From the NCBI RefSeq assembly GCF_003852315.1, contig NZ_CP027762.1, positions 1,903,501 to 1,967,500 on the forward strand: 64,000 nucleotides of DNA, written 5' to 3'. Position 1 is the first letter of the stretch. Each line of letters begins with the position of its first letter. The notes beneath the pieces were generated by a model. That model worked only from the letters and a program-made list of their open reading frames with translations, was not told where the DNA came from and did not search any database. Origin of the DNA: Pseudomonas sp. LBUM920 (GTDB lineage: Bacteria; Pseudomonadota; Gammaproteobacteria; Pseudomonadales; Pseudomonadaceae). Below, piece after piece: positions 49,727-58,402 of the stretch. The position numbers and the translations under genes were made by a program.

Positions 49727-50617
49727 ATGTCATCTTCCGGTTTTTCCGCGTCGCAACACCAAGCCAGCACGTTGTATTTGCCACCTGGCCCGTGGGCGAC
49801 GGTGCTGGAGTGTCTGTGTGAGCATTTCCCTGCGATTGGCCGTGAACGCTGGCTGGACCGCATCGCCCGTGGTCGTGTACTCGACATCAACGGCACGCCG
49901 ATCCAAATGGATTTGGCCTACAAGGAAGGCCTGTGCATTTACTACTTCCGTGAAGTGCCGAATGAGAAAGTCATTCCGGTTGAGGAAACCATCCTGTATG
50001 CCGACGAGCACCTGGTGGTCGCCGACAAACCGCATTTTCTCCCGGTGACCCCGGCGGGCGAGTACGTTGAACAGACCCTGTTGCGCCGCCTGATCCGGCG
50101 CCTGGATAACCCTGCTCTGGTGCCCTTGCACCGCATCGACCGGCACACCGCAGGGCTGGTGCTGTTTTCGGCCAACCCGCACAGCCGTTCAGCCTATCAA
50201 CAGCTGTTTCCAACACGGCGCATCGACAAATTCTACGAAGCCATCGCTCCCGCGTTGCCTGATTTGACCTTCCCCATGGTTCACAAAAGCCGTCTGGTGG
50301 AGGGTGAACCGTTCTTTCGCATGCAGGAAGGCCCCGGCGTCAGCAACACCGAGACGGCGGTAGAAGTCCGTGAGAAAAACGCCGACCTGTGGCGTTACGG
50401 CCTGTTCCCCGTGACCGGCAAGAAGCACCAGTTGCGCGTACACATGACCGCGCTGGGGGCGAGTATCTGCAATGACCCGTTCTACCCCGACGTTATCAAG
50501 GACGCCGAGGACGACTACGCCAACCCGCTCAAACTGCTGGCCCAGGGCGTGCGGTTTATCGACCCGGTCACCGGTGAGCAACGCGATTTCCGCAGCCTGA
50601 TCACCCTCGACTGGTAA
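49727..50617 (+). CDS. RluA-family pseudouridine synthase
   Basis: 296 aa. The catalytic Asp138 lies in PLHRIDRHTAGLVLF. YADEHLVVADKPHFLPVTP and GKKHQLRVHMTALGASI are the other family blocks. It isomerises uridine in rRNA or tRNA; the target cannot be told from sequence alone. The ATG 49727 is preferred to the TTG/ATG frame reaching 49682. A terminator follows. Confidence 0.9.
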   Translation: MSSSGFSASQHQASTLYLPPGPWATVLECLCEHFPAIGRERWLDRIARGRVLDINGTPIQMDLAYKEGLCIYYFREVPNEKVIPVEETILYADEHLVVADKPHFLPVTPAGEYVEQTLLRRLIRRLDNPALVPLHRIDRHTAGLVLFSANPHSRSAYQQLFPTRRIDKFYEAIAPALPDLTFPMVHKSRLVEGEPFFRMQEGPGVSNTETAVEVREKNADLWRYGLFPVTGKKHQLRVHMTALGASICNDPFYPDVIKDAEDDYANPLKLLAQGVRFIDPVTGEQRDFRSLITLDW

Positions 50618-50628
50618 CTGCGGAAACG

Positions 50629-50656
50629 ACAAGGCCCGCGCGAGGCGGGCCTTGTG
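50629..50656. terminator. hairpin between pseudouridine synthase and lipoprotein genes
   Basis: ACAAGGCCCGC pairs with GCGGGCCTTGT around GCGAG. No clear T-run on the plus strand, but its position between convergent stops suggests a shared terminator. Confidence 0.65.
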
Positions 50657-50672
50657 GGTCCAGCGTTAAGAC

Positions 50673-50894
50673 TTACAGGTCTTTAACGGTGCGAACCTGA
50701 TCCTTGTTGATGCGAGTCTGCTTGCCGTCAAGTTGTTCGAACTCGTAGAAGCCCGAGGCCTTATCGAATTTAGGGGTGTCGACGGCCTGGATTTCGCGAC
50801 CGTCATTCAGGGTGATCACTGTAGGCGAGGCGCAACCGGCGAGAGTAGCGAGGCCCAGTGCAAGCATGAGAGCGGCGATGGTCCGTTGAGTCAT
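50673..50894 (-). CDS. YgdI/YgdR-family (DUF903) small lipoprotein
   Basis: 73 aa. Lipobox LAGC with acylated Cys21, then the DUF903 core PTVITLNDGREIQAVDTPKFD and FYEFEQLDGKQTRINKDQV, an SH3-like fold. Function unknown. Start ATG 50894 after GGAGACACACTC. Confidence 0.9.
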   Translation of the reverse strand: MTQRTIAALMLALGLATLAGCASPTVITLNDGREIQAVDTPKFDKASGFYEFEQLDGKQTRINKDQVRTVKDL

Positions 50895-50973
50895 GAGTGT
50901 GTCTCCGAGAGAATGCTTTTAAATTGCTGACTTTGTGACGCGCGGCGCGTCGACAAAGTTCCTTGTGCGAGGT

Positions 50974-51576
50974 TCATTCTGACACGCCGCAGGCTGCGTG
51001 CAACAGTTCAGGTGTATTCAGGTTGGCCAGGCGCGGGTCATTGGCCGGGCACTCCAGGCCCACGCCGCCCAGTTGCAGCAGAATCTTGCGCGGGCTGCGT
51101 TCACCGGCGTCCCAGGCCCGTTCGACCTCAGTTTTAAGGTGGGTTGGGATAATGCAAATCAAGGGTTCCCAGAATTCGCCCTGGCGCACCATCACCGGCA
51201 CCTGCGGCGTGCGGCGTGCAGTTTCACGCAGATCGGCAAGCAGCGCCGCGTCGATGTTTGGCACATCGCAGGGCAGTATCAGCAGTTGCGCATGGCGCGC
51301 GGCGGCGAGCCCGGCGCGGATGCCTGCCAGCGGGCCGGGAAAGTCCGGGCTGTCGTCGCTCACCAACTGGTCGGCGTAGGGCGCATACAGGTCGTGGTTG
51401 CGATTGCACGAGATGATCAGGTCATCCGTCAGCGCCCGGGTCAGGCGTTGCAGGTGGGCAATCAACGGCTGGCCGTGCCACGCCAGCAGGCCCTTGTCCT
51501 GACCACCCATGCGTTGGCCACGGCCACCGGCCAATAGCAGAATCGAACAGGGCAGGGGCGAAGAATCGAGAGACAT
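50974..51576 (-). CDS. mobA: molybdenum cofactor guanylyltransferase MobA
   Basis: 200 aa. Transfers GMP to molybdopterin. The nucleotide-binding signature LAGGRGQRMGGQDKGLL (about 15-31) and LPCDVPNID with the metal-binding Asp are present. The start ATG 51576 is preferred to the long upstream frame. It is divergent from moaB, clustering three Moco genes. Confidence 0.93.
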   Translation of the reverse strand: MSLDSSPLPCSILLLAGGRGQRMGGQDKGLLAWHGQPLIAHLQRLTRALTDDLIISCNRNHDLYAPYADQLVSDDSPDFPGPLAGIRAGLAAARHAQLLILPCDVPNIDAALLADLRETARRTPQVPVMVRQGEFWEPLICIIPTHLKTEVERAWDAGERSPRKILLQLGGVGLECPANDPRLANLNTPELLHAACGVSE

Positions 51577-51652
51577 GGCGGTTCCGCAGCGGCAGGTAAA
51601 TAGGGCCCTGTGATATAACATCGGGCTGTTCCTTCGACAACCGGACCGAGCC

Positions 51653-52192
51653 ATGAACGCCAAGGCTGATGCGCCCTTCGTACCCCTGAATATTGCTGTA
51701 CTGACTGTCAGCGACACCCGCACCCTGGACACCGACACCTCGGGCCAGGTCTTCGTCGACCGGCTGACCGCCGCCGGCCACACCCTGGCCGAGCGCGTGC
51801 TGCTCAAGGACGACCTCTACAAAATCCGCGCGAAAGTCGCCCACTGGATCGCCGAAGACGTGGTGCAAGTGGTGCTGATCACCGGCGGCACCGGCTTCAC
51901 CGGCCGCGACAGCACGCCCGAAGCGGTGAGCTGCCTGCTCGACAAACACGTCGACGGCTTTGGCGAACTGTTCCGCCAGATCTCCGTGGCCGATATCGGC
52001 ACCTCTACCGTGCAATCGCGCGCCCTGGCCGGCCTGGCCAATGGCACGCTGGTGTGCTGCCTGCCGGGTTCGACCAACGCGGTGCGTACCGGCTGGGACG
52101 GCATCCTCGCCGAGCAACTGGACAACCGTCATCGTCCGTGCAACTTCGTTCCTCACTTGAAGCAGGCCCAACCCTGCGAATCCCGTGGATAA
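51653..52192 (+). CDS. moaB: molybdenum cofactor biosynthesis protein MoaB
   Basis: 179 aa MoaB/MogA-type protein. Blocks: AVLTVSDTRTLDTDTSG, LITGGTGFTGRDSTPEAV and GTLVCCLPGSTNAVRTGWD. It adenylylates molybdopterin before molybdenum insertion. It overlaps moeA by 8 bp. Confidence 0.93.
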   Translation: MNAKADAPFVPLNIAVLTVSDTRTLDTDTSGQVFVDRLTAAGHTLAERVLLKDDLYKIRAKVAHWIAEDVVQVVLITGGTGFTGRDSTPEAVSCLLDKHVDGFGELFRQISVADIGTSTVQSRALAGLANGTLVCCLPGSTNAVRTGWDGILAEQLDNRHRPCNFVPHLKQAQPCESRG

Positions 52193-53402
52193 GCCCGGCA
52201 AAACCGGCGCCCTGATGCCAGTGGAAGACGCGCTGCGCCAACTGCTGGACATGGCCGAAGCCGCGCCGATTCGTGATCCGCACGTGGTGCCGCTGGCCGA
52301 CTGCGACGGCCGCGTGCTCGCGCAAGACCTGATCTCTACGCTCGACTTGCCGCCCTGGCCGAACAGCGCCATGGACGGTTACGCCCTGCGCCTGGTGGAC
52401 TGGAACGGCGAGCCGTTGCCCGTCAGCCAGCGCATCTTCGCCGGCCAGGCGCCGCAGCCGTTGGCCGCCGGCACCTGCGCGCGCATCTTCACCGGTGCGC
52501 CGGTGCCCGAAGGCGCCGATTGTGTAGAAATGCAGGAAAATGCCGTGGTCCACGCCGATGAGCGTGTGAGTTTCACCGAACCTTTGCAGGTGGGTCAGAA
52601 CATCCGCCCGCAAGGCCAGGAAACCACCGTCGGCGAGTTGGTGTTGAGCGCCGGCACTCGCCTGGGCCCGATCGAGCTGGGCCTGGCCGCCTCACTGGGG
52701 CACGACCGCTTGAACGTGGTGCGCCGCGTGCGCGTGGCCGTGTTGTCCACCGGCGACGAGTTGATCGAGCCCGGTTTGCCGCTCGGCCCGGGGCAGATCT
52801 ACAACAGCAACCGACGCGTGCTGTGCAGCTGGCTGGCGCGCATGGGCTGCGAGGTGATCGATGCCGGGATTCTGCCGGATGACCTGGAGAAAACCCGCAA
52901 ACGCCTGTCGGACCTGGGCACTGTCGACCTGATTCTGTCGACCGGTGGTGTGTCGGTGGGCGAGGCTGACTTTCTCGGTATCGTCCTGCGTGAGGAGGGC
53001 GAGTTGGCCCTGTGGAAGCTGGCGATCAAACCAGGCAAACCGCTGACATTCGGGCATTTTCGCGGTGTGCCGGTGATCGGCCTGCCCGGCAACCCGGCCT
53101 CGACCCTGGTGACCTTTGCGCTGCTGGCGCGGCCTTATCTGCTGCGCCGCCAAGGCGTGCAAGATGTCGAGCCATTGCGTTTCGAAGTGCCGGTGGGTTT
53201 CATCTGGCCCAAGCCGGGCAACCGCCGCGAGTACCTGCGCGGGCGTATCGAGCAAGGCAAGGCGATCATCTACCGCAACCAGAGCTCCGGCGTGCTGCGC
53301 AGCGCGGCGTGGGCGGAAGGGTTTGTGGAGGTGCTGGAAGGGACGACGCTGGCTATTGGGGATCGGGTCAATTTCATTCCCCTGAGTGAAGTCCTGAACT
53401 GA
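52185..53402 (+). CDS. moeA: molybdopterin molybdenumtransferase MoeA
   Basis: 405 aa from GTG 52185, or 394 aa from ATG 52218. Family blocks: LPPWPNSAMDGYALR, IFTGAPVPEGADCVEMQE, VLSTGDELIEPGLPL, YNSNRRVL, LSTGGVSVGEADF and PVIGLPGNPAS. It inserts molybdenum into adenylylated molybdopterin. Coupled to moaB, completing the late Moco steps with mobA. Confidence 0.94.
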   Translation: MDKPGKTGALMPVEDALRQLLDMAEAAPIRDPHVVPLADCDGRVLAQDLISTLDLPPWPNSAMDGYALRLVDWNGEPLPVSQRIFAGQAPQPLAAGTCARIFTGAPVPEGADCVEMQENAVVHADERVSFTEPLQVGQNIRPQGQETTVGELVLSAGTRLGPIELGLAASLGHDRLNVVRRVRVAVLSTGDELIEPGLPLGPGQIYNSNRRVLCSWLARMGCEVIDAGILPDDLEKTRKRLSDLGTVDLILSTGGVSVGEADFLGIVLREEGELALWKLAIKPGKPLTFGHFRGVPVIGLPGNPASTLVTFALLARPYLLRRQGVQDVEPLRFEVPVGFIWPKPGNRREYLRGRIEQGKAIIYRNQSSGVLRSAAWAEGFVEVLEGTTLAIGDRVNFIPLSEVLN

Positions 53403-53417
53403 CAATAGAGAATTACT

Positions 53418-53504
53418 GTGGGAGCTGGCTTGCCTGCGATAGCGGTCTGCCTGTTCCAGATAAGCAAGCTGACACATCGCTATCGCCGGCAAGCCAGCTC
53501 CCAC
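53418..53504. repeat. REPIN, GTGGGAGCTGGC type
   Basis: Inward-facing arms GTGGGAGCTGGCTTGCCTGC and GCCGGCAAGCCAGCTCCCAC, between the convergent moeA and FlhB-like genes. Confidence 0.9.
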
Positions 53505-53531
53505 ATGTGTATGCGTGAATGTCTGAGATGC

Positions 53532-53861
53532 TCAGTAATCATCCCCACTCTCAGTCACATCCCGCTCCACCGGCTCGGCGTTCGGGTCGTAGCCTACCGG
53601 GAACTTGCCCTTCAGCGTCCACGCAAACGCGATAATTTCTGCCACCGTGCGGTACAACTCCTCCGGAATGCTGTCGCCCAGCTCCATGCGCGCCAGCAGC
53701 TTGACCAGCTCGGCGTTCTCATAGATCGGCACTTCATTTTCCCGCGCCAGCTTCAAAATGGCTTCGGCCAATGCATCGTCGCCCTTGGCCGTCAAGGTCG
53801 GCGCTTGCTGGCCGTCATACTTGAGGGCAATCGCCTGGCGTGGTGGGGTTGGATTTTTCAT
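53532..53861 (-). CDS. FlhB C-terminal-domain protein (FlhB2-like)
   Basis: 109 aa corresponding to the cytoplasmic part of FlhB/EscU export-switch proteins only: AIALKYDGQQAPTLTAKG, AILKLARENEVPIYENAELVKLL, and SIPEELYRTVAEIIAFAW. The membrane domain and the NPTH autocleavage site of true FlhB are absent. It overlaps the fliK gene by 4 bp. Together they look like a secretion-control pair outside the main flagellar cluster. Confidence 0.88.
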   Translation of the reverse strand: MKNPTPPRQAIALKYDGQQAPTLTAKGDDALAEAILKLARENEVPIYENAELVKLLARMELGDSIPEELYRTVAEIIAFAWTLKGKFPVGYDPNAEPVERDVTESGDDY

Positions 53862-55435
53862 GCGGTTTCATCCACCCAGCGTTGTTCCAGGCCGGTTCTT
53901 GGTCCGCGCGGTGGGGTGCCGAGGTGGCAATCCAGGTCGCCGACGTTGAGGCCCGAGGTCACCAGACGCTCGCGCAAATGGCCCAAATGGCTTTCGATCA
54001 AACTGGCGGTAAAGGGCCGGGTTGCCCACAGCTGGCTGGACAGTTTGCCCTGGGTCAGTTGCGCCTGAACCTGCAATGGCCCCAGCGGCTCCATGTCGAA
54101 CGCCAACTCGACGCGCCAGAGCATCTGCTTGGGGTCTTTCTTGTCTTTGCGTTCGGGCTGGTCCTTGTCCGGCGTCGGTTCCTCGCGCTGGAACTTGACC
54201 TGCAACGGCACGATGTCCTGCAACGTGCGCATGGGGATTTCCAGTTGCCAGGTGGTTTGCAAGCGACCATCGGCGGTGGTGCCGGTTTGTTCAAGACTCG
54301 ACAGCTGATGGCTCTGCAGGCGCGAAATCGCACCGGCGGCCAGGCGCAGCAGGTTTTCCAGGTCGCTTTCGCCTTCCAGGCGCTGCATCAACCGATCCGG
54401 CAGCGGAAAGCCGGCGGGTGCCTGGCGCGCGCCGATCTGGCCGAGCGTATTCAGCGGGTTACGCACAAAATTGGGCAGTACCTGAGCCAGGGTATTGGCG
54501 GCGAGGATGGCATTGAGGTTGGTGGCATTGGGCAGGGCCGGCAGCAAGTCGGCGACCAGGCGCAGCAATGCGCCTTTCATGTCCAGCGGCGGGATTTGCG
54601 GGTTTTGCCCGGCGAGTAACTTGGCCTCCAGAAACGCGCCGCTGTTCTGTACCAGCTGCGCCAACACCTTGGGATTGCTCACTTGTGCCAGGTCGGGCAA
54701 CGCCGCCAGCAACCGCGCCGCCGCGGCGCGCAGGTCGGTGGACGTGCTGTCGTCGGTGGGCAGGTTTTGCAGGGCGGTGAAGACCACGTCCAGCGAGCCT
54801 TGGCGACTTTGCTGGGTGGAAAGCTGTTGAGCCACCGCCAATTGATCCTTGAGCCCGCTCAAGGGCACGAAGTTCAAGGTCTGCGCATTTTGCACCACGG
54901 CGCTGAGCAAGCTGCCCACCCGCAGTGGCTGCGGGCTTTCCAACGTCAGCGTGGTGCCGGCGAGGGCGTTGTTGAGCACCGTCACCAGCGAGCGGTAGAT
55001 CGCCGGTTGCGTGGTGCCTTGCGGCAACATCTGGGTGGTCAGCACCTTGGCTTGCAACAGCGTGCCCACCGGCATTTGCGTGGTGTCGATACGGGTGAGG
55101 GCGGCCACGTTGGCGCTCAAGGCCTGCTGCAATGAGAGCGTCAGGTTGCCGGCTGGCGTCTGGCTCACCGCTACATTGCTGCCCAACGGCAGAGGCTGGG
55201 CGCTGCTGGCTTGCACCAGGGTCTGGCGGCCGCCTTCAAGGGTCAATTTGAGCAACAGCTGAAACGCATCGCCGCCTTGTTTAAGCGCGATCACCTCGGC
55301 GTTGGCGGTTTTCCCAGAGTCGATCAGTCCGGCCTGCGGCTCCAGCAGTTTGAGCAACTCGCCGGTCGGCGGCAGCGGGGCAGGTCCGGGCGCCGGGGCA
55401 GGAGGCAGCGTAGGAAGGTTGATCTCACCGGTCAT
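53858..55435 (-). CDS. fliK: FliK-type flagellar hook-length control protein
   Basis: 525 aa from ATG 55435; ATG 55444 is possible. Pro-rich start (LPPAPAPGPAPLPP), a long low-complexity Ala/Gln/Leu-rich middle, and a C-terminal FliK domain (about 420-505: TTWQLEIPMRTLQDIVPLQVKF, WRVELAFDMEPLGPLQVQAQL). FliK measures hook length and triggers FlhB switching. Here it precedes an FlhB-like C-terminal domain and no other flagellar gene is in view. Confidence 0.87.
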   Translation of the reverse strand: MTGEINLPTLPPAPAPGPAPLPPTGELLKLLEPQAGLIDSGKTANAEVIALKQGGDAFQLLLKLTLEGGRQTLVQASSAQPLPLGSNVAVSQTPAGNLTLSLQQALSANVAALTRIDTTQMPVGTLLQAKVLTTQMLPQGTTQPAIYRSLVTVLNNALAGTTLTLESPQPLRVGSLLSAVVQNAQTLNFVPLSGLKDQLAVAQQLSTQQSRQGSLDVVFTALQNLPTDDSTSTDLRAAAARLLAALPDLAQVSNPKVLAQLVQNSGAFLEAKLLAGQNPQIPPLDMKGALLRLVADLLPALPNATNLNAILAANTLAQVLPNFVRNPLNTLGQIGARQAPAGFPLPDRLMQRLEGESDLENLLRLAAGAISRLQSHQLSSLEQTGTTADGRLQTTWQLEIPMRTLQDIVPLQVKFQREEPTPDKDQPERKDKKDPKQMLWRVELAFDMEPLGPLQVQAQLTQGKLSSQLWATRPFTASLIESHLGHLRERLVTSGLNVGDLDCHLGTPPRGPRTGLEQRWVDETA

Positions 55436-55487
55436 CGTGCGCATCGTCTCTGGGGAAATTGCCCTCTTTAGAGTAGGGCATCACATG

Positions 55488-55493
55488 TATAAT
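55488..55493 (+). promoter_or_regulatory. -10 box of the ccm operon promoter (candidate)
   Basis: TATAAT with a GC-rich discriminator (GCCGCCC) lies 143 bp before ccmA; no good -35 at normal spacing (TTTAGA at 15 nt). The leader contains an AGAGAGC/GCTCTCT pair (about 55508-55550). Confidence 0.45.
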
Positions 55494-55635
55494 GCCGCCC
55501 GTCTGCAAAGAGAGCGGTAAAAACCTCACAACTATTTGATCCAGCTCTCTAAAATCGGTCGCCAAAGCCGTTATTGTGCATCTCTCTATAACGGCCGCTG
55601 CACCGCCGACTTGAACCGTAAAGGCCCGCGATCTC

Positions 55636-56271
55636 TTGACCAGCCCTCTTCTTGAAGCCGTAGCGCTCGCCTGTGAACGCGACCTGCGGATGCTGTTCGA
55701 ACACCTCGAACTGCGTCTGACGGGCGGCGACATGGTGCAAATCAGCGGCCCCAACGGCAGCGGCAAGACCAGTTTGCTGCGCCTGCTGGCCGGTTTGATG
55801 CAGCCGACGGCAGGGGGCGTGCGTCTCAACGGCAAGCCGCTCAACGAACAACGCTCTGAGTTGGCCCGCAACCTTGTCTGGATCGGCCACGCCGCCGGCA
55901 TCAAGGACGTGCTCACTCCGGAAGAGAACCTCAGCTGGCTCAGCGCCCTGCATCACCCGGCCTCCCGTGATGCCATTTGGCAAGCCCTGGCGGCCGTCGG
56001 CCTCAAAGGCTTTGAAGATGTTCCCTGCCATACCCTGTCCGCCGGCCAGCAGCGCCGCGTAGCGCTGGCGCGTTTGTACCTGCCGGGCCCGCCGCTGTGG
56101 ATTCTCGACGAACCGTTCACCGCCCTCGACAAACAAGGCGTCGCCCAGCTCGAAGAACACCTGGCCCGGCACTGCGAGCAGGGCGGTTCAGTGGTGCTCA
56201 CCACGCACCACACGCTGACGCGCATGCCCGCCGGTTACCGTGATCTGGATTTGGGCCGGTGGTCGGTATGA
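55636..56271 (+). CDS. ccmA: heme exporter ATPase CcmA (TTG start)
   Basis: 211 aa ABC ATPase. Walker A GPNGSGKTS (38-46), signature LSAGQQRR, Walker B LWILDEPF. With CcmB/C it drives release of holo-CcmE during cytochrome c maturation. The start is TTG 55636 (TSPLLEAVALACERD); no ATG lies closer than residue 19. It overlaps ccmB by 4 bp. Confidence 0.94.
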   Translation: MTSPLLEAVALACERDLRMLFEHLELRLTGGDMVQISGPNGSGKTSLLRLLAGLMQPTAGGVRLNGKPLNEQRSELARNLVWIGHAAGIKDVLTPEENLSWLSALHHPASRDAIWQALAAVGLKGFEDVPCHTLSAGQQRRVALARLYLPGPPLWILDEPFTALDKQGVAQLEEHLARHCEQGGSVVLTTHHTLTRMPAGYRDLDLGRWSV

Positions 56272-56936
56272 GTGTGTTCGCGCTGCTGGTCGCCCGTGAA
56301 GCACGGCTGTTGTGCCGTCGCCCGGCTGAATTGGCCAATCCGCTGGTGTTCTTTGCCATCGTCATCGCCTTATTCCCGTTGGCGGTCGGTCCCGAGACTA
56401 AACTGTTGCAAACCTTGTCCCCAGGATTGGTGTGGGTCGCTGCGCTTTTATCGGTGCTGCTCTCGCTGGACGGGCTGTTTCGCAGCGATTTCGAAGACGG
56501 TTCCCTCGAACAGTGGGTCCTTTCGTCGCACCCGCTGCCACTTCTGGTTCTGGCCAAGGTACTGGCACACTGGGCTTTTTCCGGCTTGGCGCTAGTCTTG
56601 CTCTCACCGTTGCTGGCGATGATGCTGGGCTTGCCCGTCGAATGCCTGCCGGTATTGTTGCTGTCCTTGTTGCTCGGTACGCCGGTGCTCAGCCTGTTGG
56701 GGGCGGTGGGCGCAGCGTTGACCGTCGGTTTGAAGCGGGGTGGCCTGTTGCTGGCCCTGCTGATTCTGCCTTTGTATATCCCGGTGTTGATCCTGGGCAG
56801 CGGCGCCTTGCAGGCCGCGCTCATGGGCATGCCGGCGACCGGTTACCTCCTGTGGCTTGGCAGCCTGACCGCCCTGGCGGTAACCCTGACACCCTTTGCT
56901 ATAGCGGCTGGCCTGAAGATCAGCGTCGGCGAATAA
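56268..56936 (+). CDS. ccmB: heme exporter permease CcmB
   Basis: 222 aa with six hydrophobic helices (for example LVFFAIVIALFPLAVG and LALLILPLYIPVLILGSGAL). Membrane partner of CcmA. ATG 56268 overlaps the ccmA stop (ATGA). Confidence 0.95.
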   Translation: MSVFALLVAREARLLCRRPAELANPLVFFAIVIALFPLAVGPETKLLQTLSPGLVWVAALLSVLLSLDGLFRSDFEDGSLEQWVLSSHPLPLLVLAKVLAHWAFSGLALVLLSPLLAMMLGLPVECLPVLLLSLLLGTPVLSLLGAVGAALTVGLKRGGLLLALLILPLYIPVLILGSGALQAALMGMPATGYLLWLGSLTALAVTLTPFAIAAGLKISVGE

Positions 56937-57017
56937 TGAGGTCTGGTTAAGCGTTATTAACCAGTAAAGACCCTGAGTTTCTCGCCAAGACGAGAAACCA
57001 CCGTGATGGAAACAGCA

Positions 57018-57773
57018 ATGAACTGGACCTGGTTTCACAAGCTCGGCTCGCCCAAAGGGTTTTACGGCATCAGCGCCAAGCTGCTGCCGTGGTTGAGCGT
57101 CGCCGCCGTGTTGCTGATCGGCATAGGCCTGGTCTGGGGCCTGGCCTTCGCACCGCCGGACTACCAGCAAGGCAACAGCTTTCGCATCATCTATATCCAC
57201 GTGCCTGCCGCGATGCTGGCGCAGTCCTGCTACGTGATGCTGGCCGTGTGCGGCGTGGTCGGGCTGGTGTGGAAGATGAAGCTGGCCGACGTCGCCCTGC
57301 AATGCGCGGCGCCCATCGGCGCGTGGATGACCGCCGTGGCGCTGGTCACTGGCGCCATCTGGGGCAAGCCGACCTGGGGTTCATGGTGGGTGTGGGACGC
57401 GCGCCTGACTTCGATGCTGATCCTGCTGTTTCTGTACTTCGGCCTGATCGCCCTGGGCAATGCCATCAGCAACCGCGACAGCGCCGCGAAGGCCTGCGCG
57501 GTGCTGGCGATTGTCGGCGTGATCAACATCCCGATCATCAAATACTCGGTGGAGTGGTGGAACACCCTGCACCAGGGCGCCACCTTCACCCTGACCGAAA
57601 AACCGGCGATGCCCGTGGAAATGTGGGCGCCGCTGCTGCTGATGGTGCTGGGGTTCTACTGCTTCTTCGGCGCCGTGCTGCTGATGCGCATGCGTCTGGA
57701 AGTGCTCAAGCGTGAGGCCCGCACCAGCTGGGTCAAGGCCGAAGTGCAAAACAGCCTGGGAGCGCGGGGATGA
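57018..57773 (+). CDS. ccmC: heme handling protein CcmC
   Basis: About 251 aa from ATG 57018 (MNWTWFHKLGSP); ATG 57006 is an alternative. Six helices and the heme-binding tryptophan-rich motif TWGSWWVWDARLTS, with periplasmic His residues (YIHVPAA and WWNTLHQG). It loads heme on CcmE. The stop overlaps ccmD (ATGA). Confidence 0.95.
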   Translation: MNWTWFHKLGSPKGFYGISAKLLPWLSVAAVLLIGIGLVWGLAFAPPDYQQGNSFRIIYIHVPAAMLAQSCYVMLAVCGVVGLVWKMKLADVALQCAAPIGAWMTAVALVTGAIWGKPTWGSWWVWDARLTSMLILLFLYFGLIALGNAISNRDSAAKACAVLAIVGVINIPIIKYSVEWWNTLHQGATFTLTEKPAMPVEMWAPLLLMVLGFYCFFGAVLLMRMRLEVLKREARTSWVKAEVQNSLGARG

Positions 57774-57946
57774 GTTTCAACTCTTTCAGTGATTTTCTCG
57801 CCATGGGCCACCACGGCCTGTATGTCTGGACGGCCTATGGCATCTGCCTGGCAGTGCTGGCCCTCAACGTCGCCGCGCCGATCCTGGCCCGCAAGCGTTA
57901 TCTGCAACAAGAGGCGCGTCGTTTGCGCCGGGAGACCGATAAGTGA
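57770..57946 (+). CDS. ccmD: heme exporter small subunit CcmD
   Basis: 58 aa. One membrane helix (YVWTAYGICLAVLALNVAAP) followed by a basic tail RKRYLQQEARRLRRETDK. Begins MSFNSFSDFLAMGHHG as in other CcmD. Stabilises CcmABC-CcmE. Overlaps both neighbours by 4 bp. Confidence 0.94.
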   Translation: MSFNSFSDFLAMGHHGLYVWTAYGICLAVLALNVAAPILARKRYLQQEARRLRRETDK

Positions 57947-58398
57947 ATCCGCTGCGTAGAAAGCGTCTGTTGATCATCCTGGCCATCCTGGTCGGTGTGA
58001 GTGTTGCCGTGGGCCTGGCGATGAGCGCCCTGCGGGAGAACATCAACCTGTTCTACACCCCGACCCAGATCGCCAACGGCGAAGCGCCGGTAGACACGCG
58101 TATTCGCGCGGGCGGCATGGTGGAGAAGGGCTCGCTGAAACGTTCCGGTGATTCCCTCGACGTCACCTTCGTGGTCACCGACTTCAACAAGGCCGTGACC
58201 ATCACCTATCGCGGCATCCTCCCGGACCTGTTCCGCGAAGGCCAGGGCATCGTCGCCCTCGGCAAGCTCAATGCCGACGGCGTGGTGGTGGCCGATGAAG
58301 TGCTGGCCAAGCACGATGAGAAATACATGCCGCCGGAAGTCACCAAGGCCCTGAAAGACAGCGGCCAACCCGCTCCAACCCCAGCAAAGGAGGGCTAA
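57943..58398 (+). CDS. ccmE: heme chaperone CcmE
   Basis: 151 aa. N-terminal membrane anchor (LLIILAILVGVSVAVGLAM) then a periplasmic beta barrel. The heme-binding His124 lies in LAKHDEKYMPPE (HxxxY motif). GTG start at 57943 overlaps the ccmD stop (GTGA). Confidence 0.95.
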   Translation: MNPLRRKRLLIILAILVGVSVAVGLAMSALRENINLFYTPTQIANGEAPVDTRIRAGGMVEKGSLKRSGDSLDVTFVVTDFNKAVTITYRGILPDLFREGQGIVALGKLNADGVVVADEVLAKHDEKYMPPEVTKALKDSGQPAPTPAKEG

Positions 58399-58402
58399 GT
58401 TG

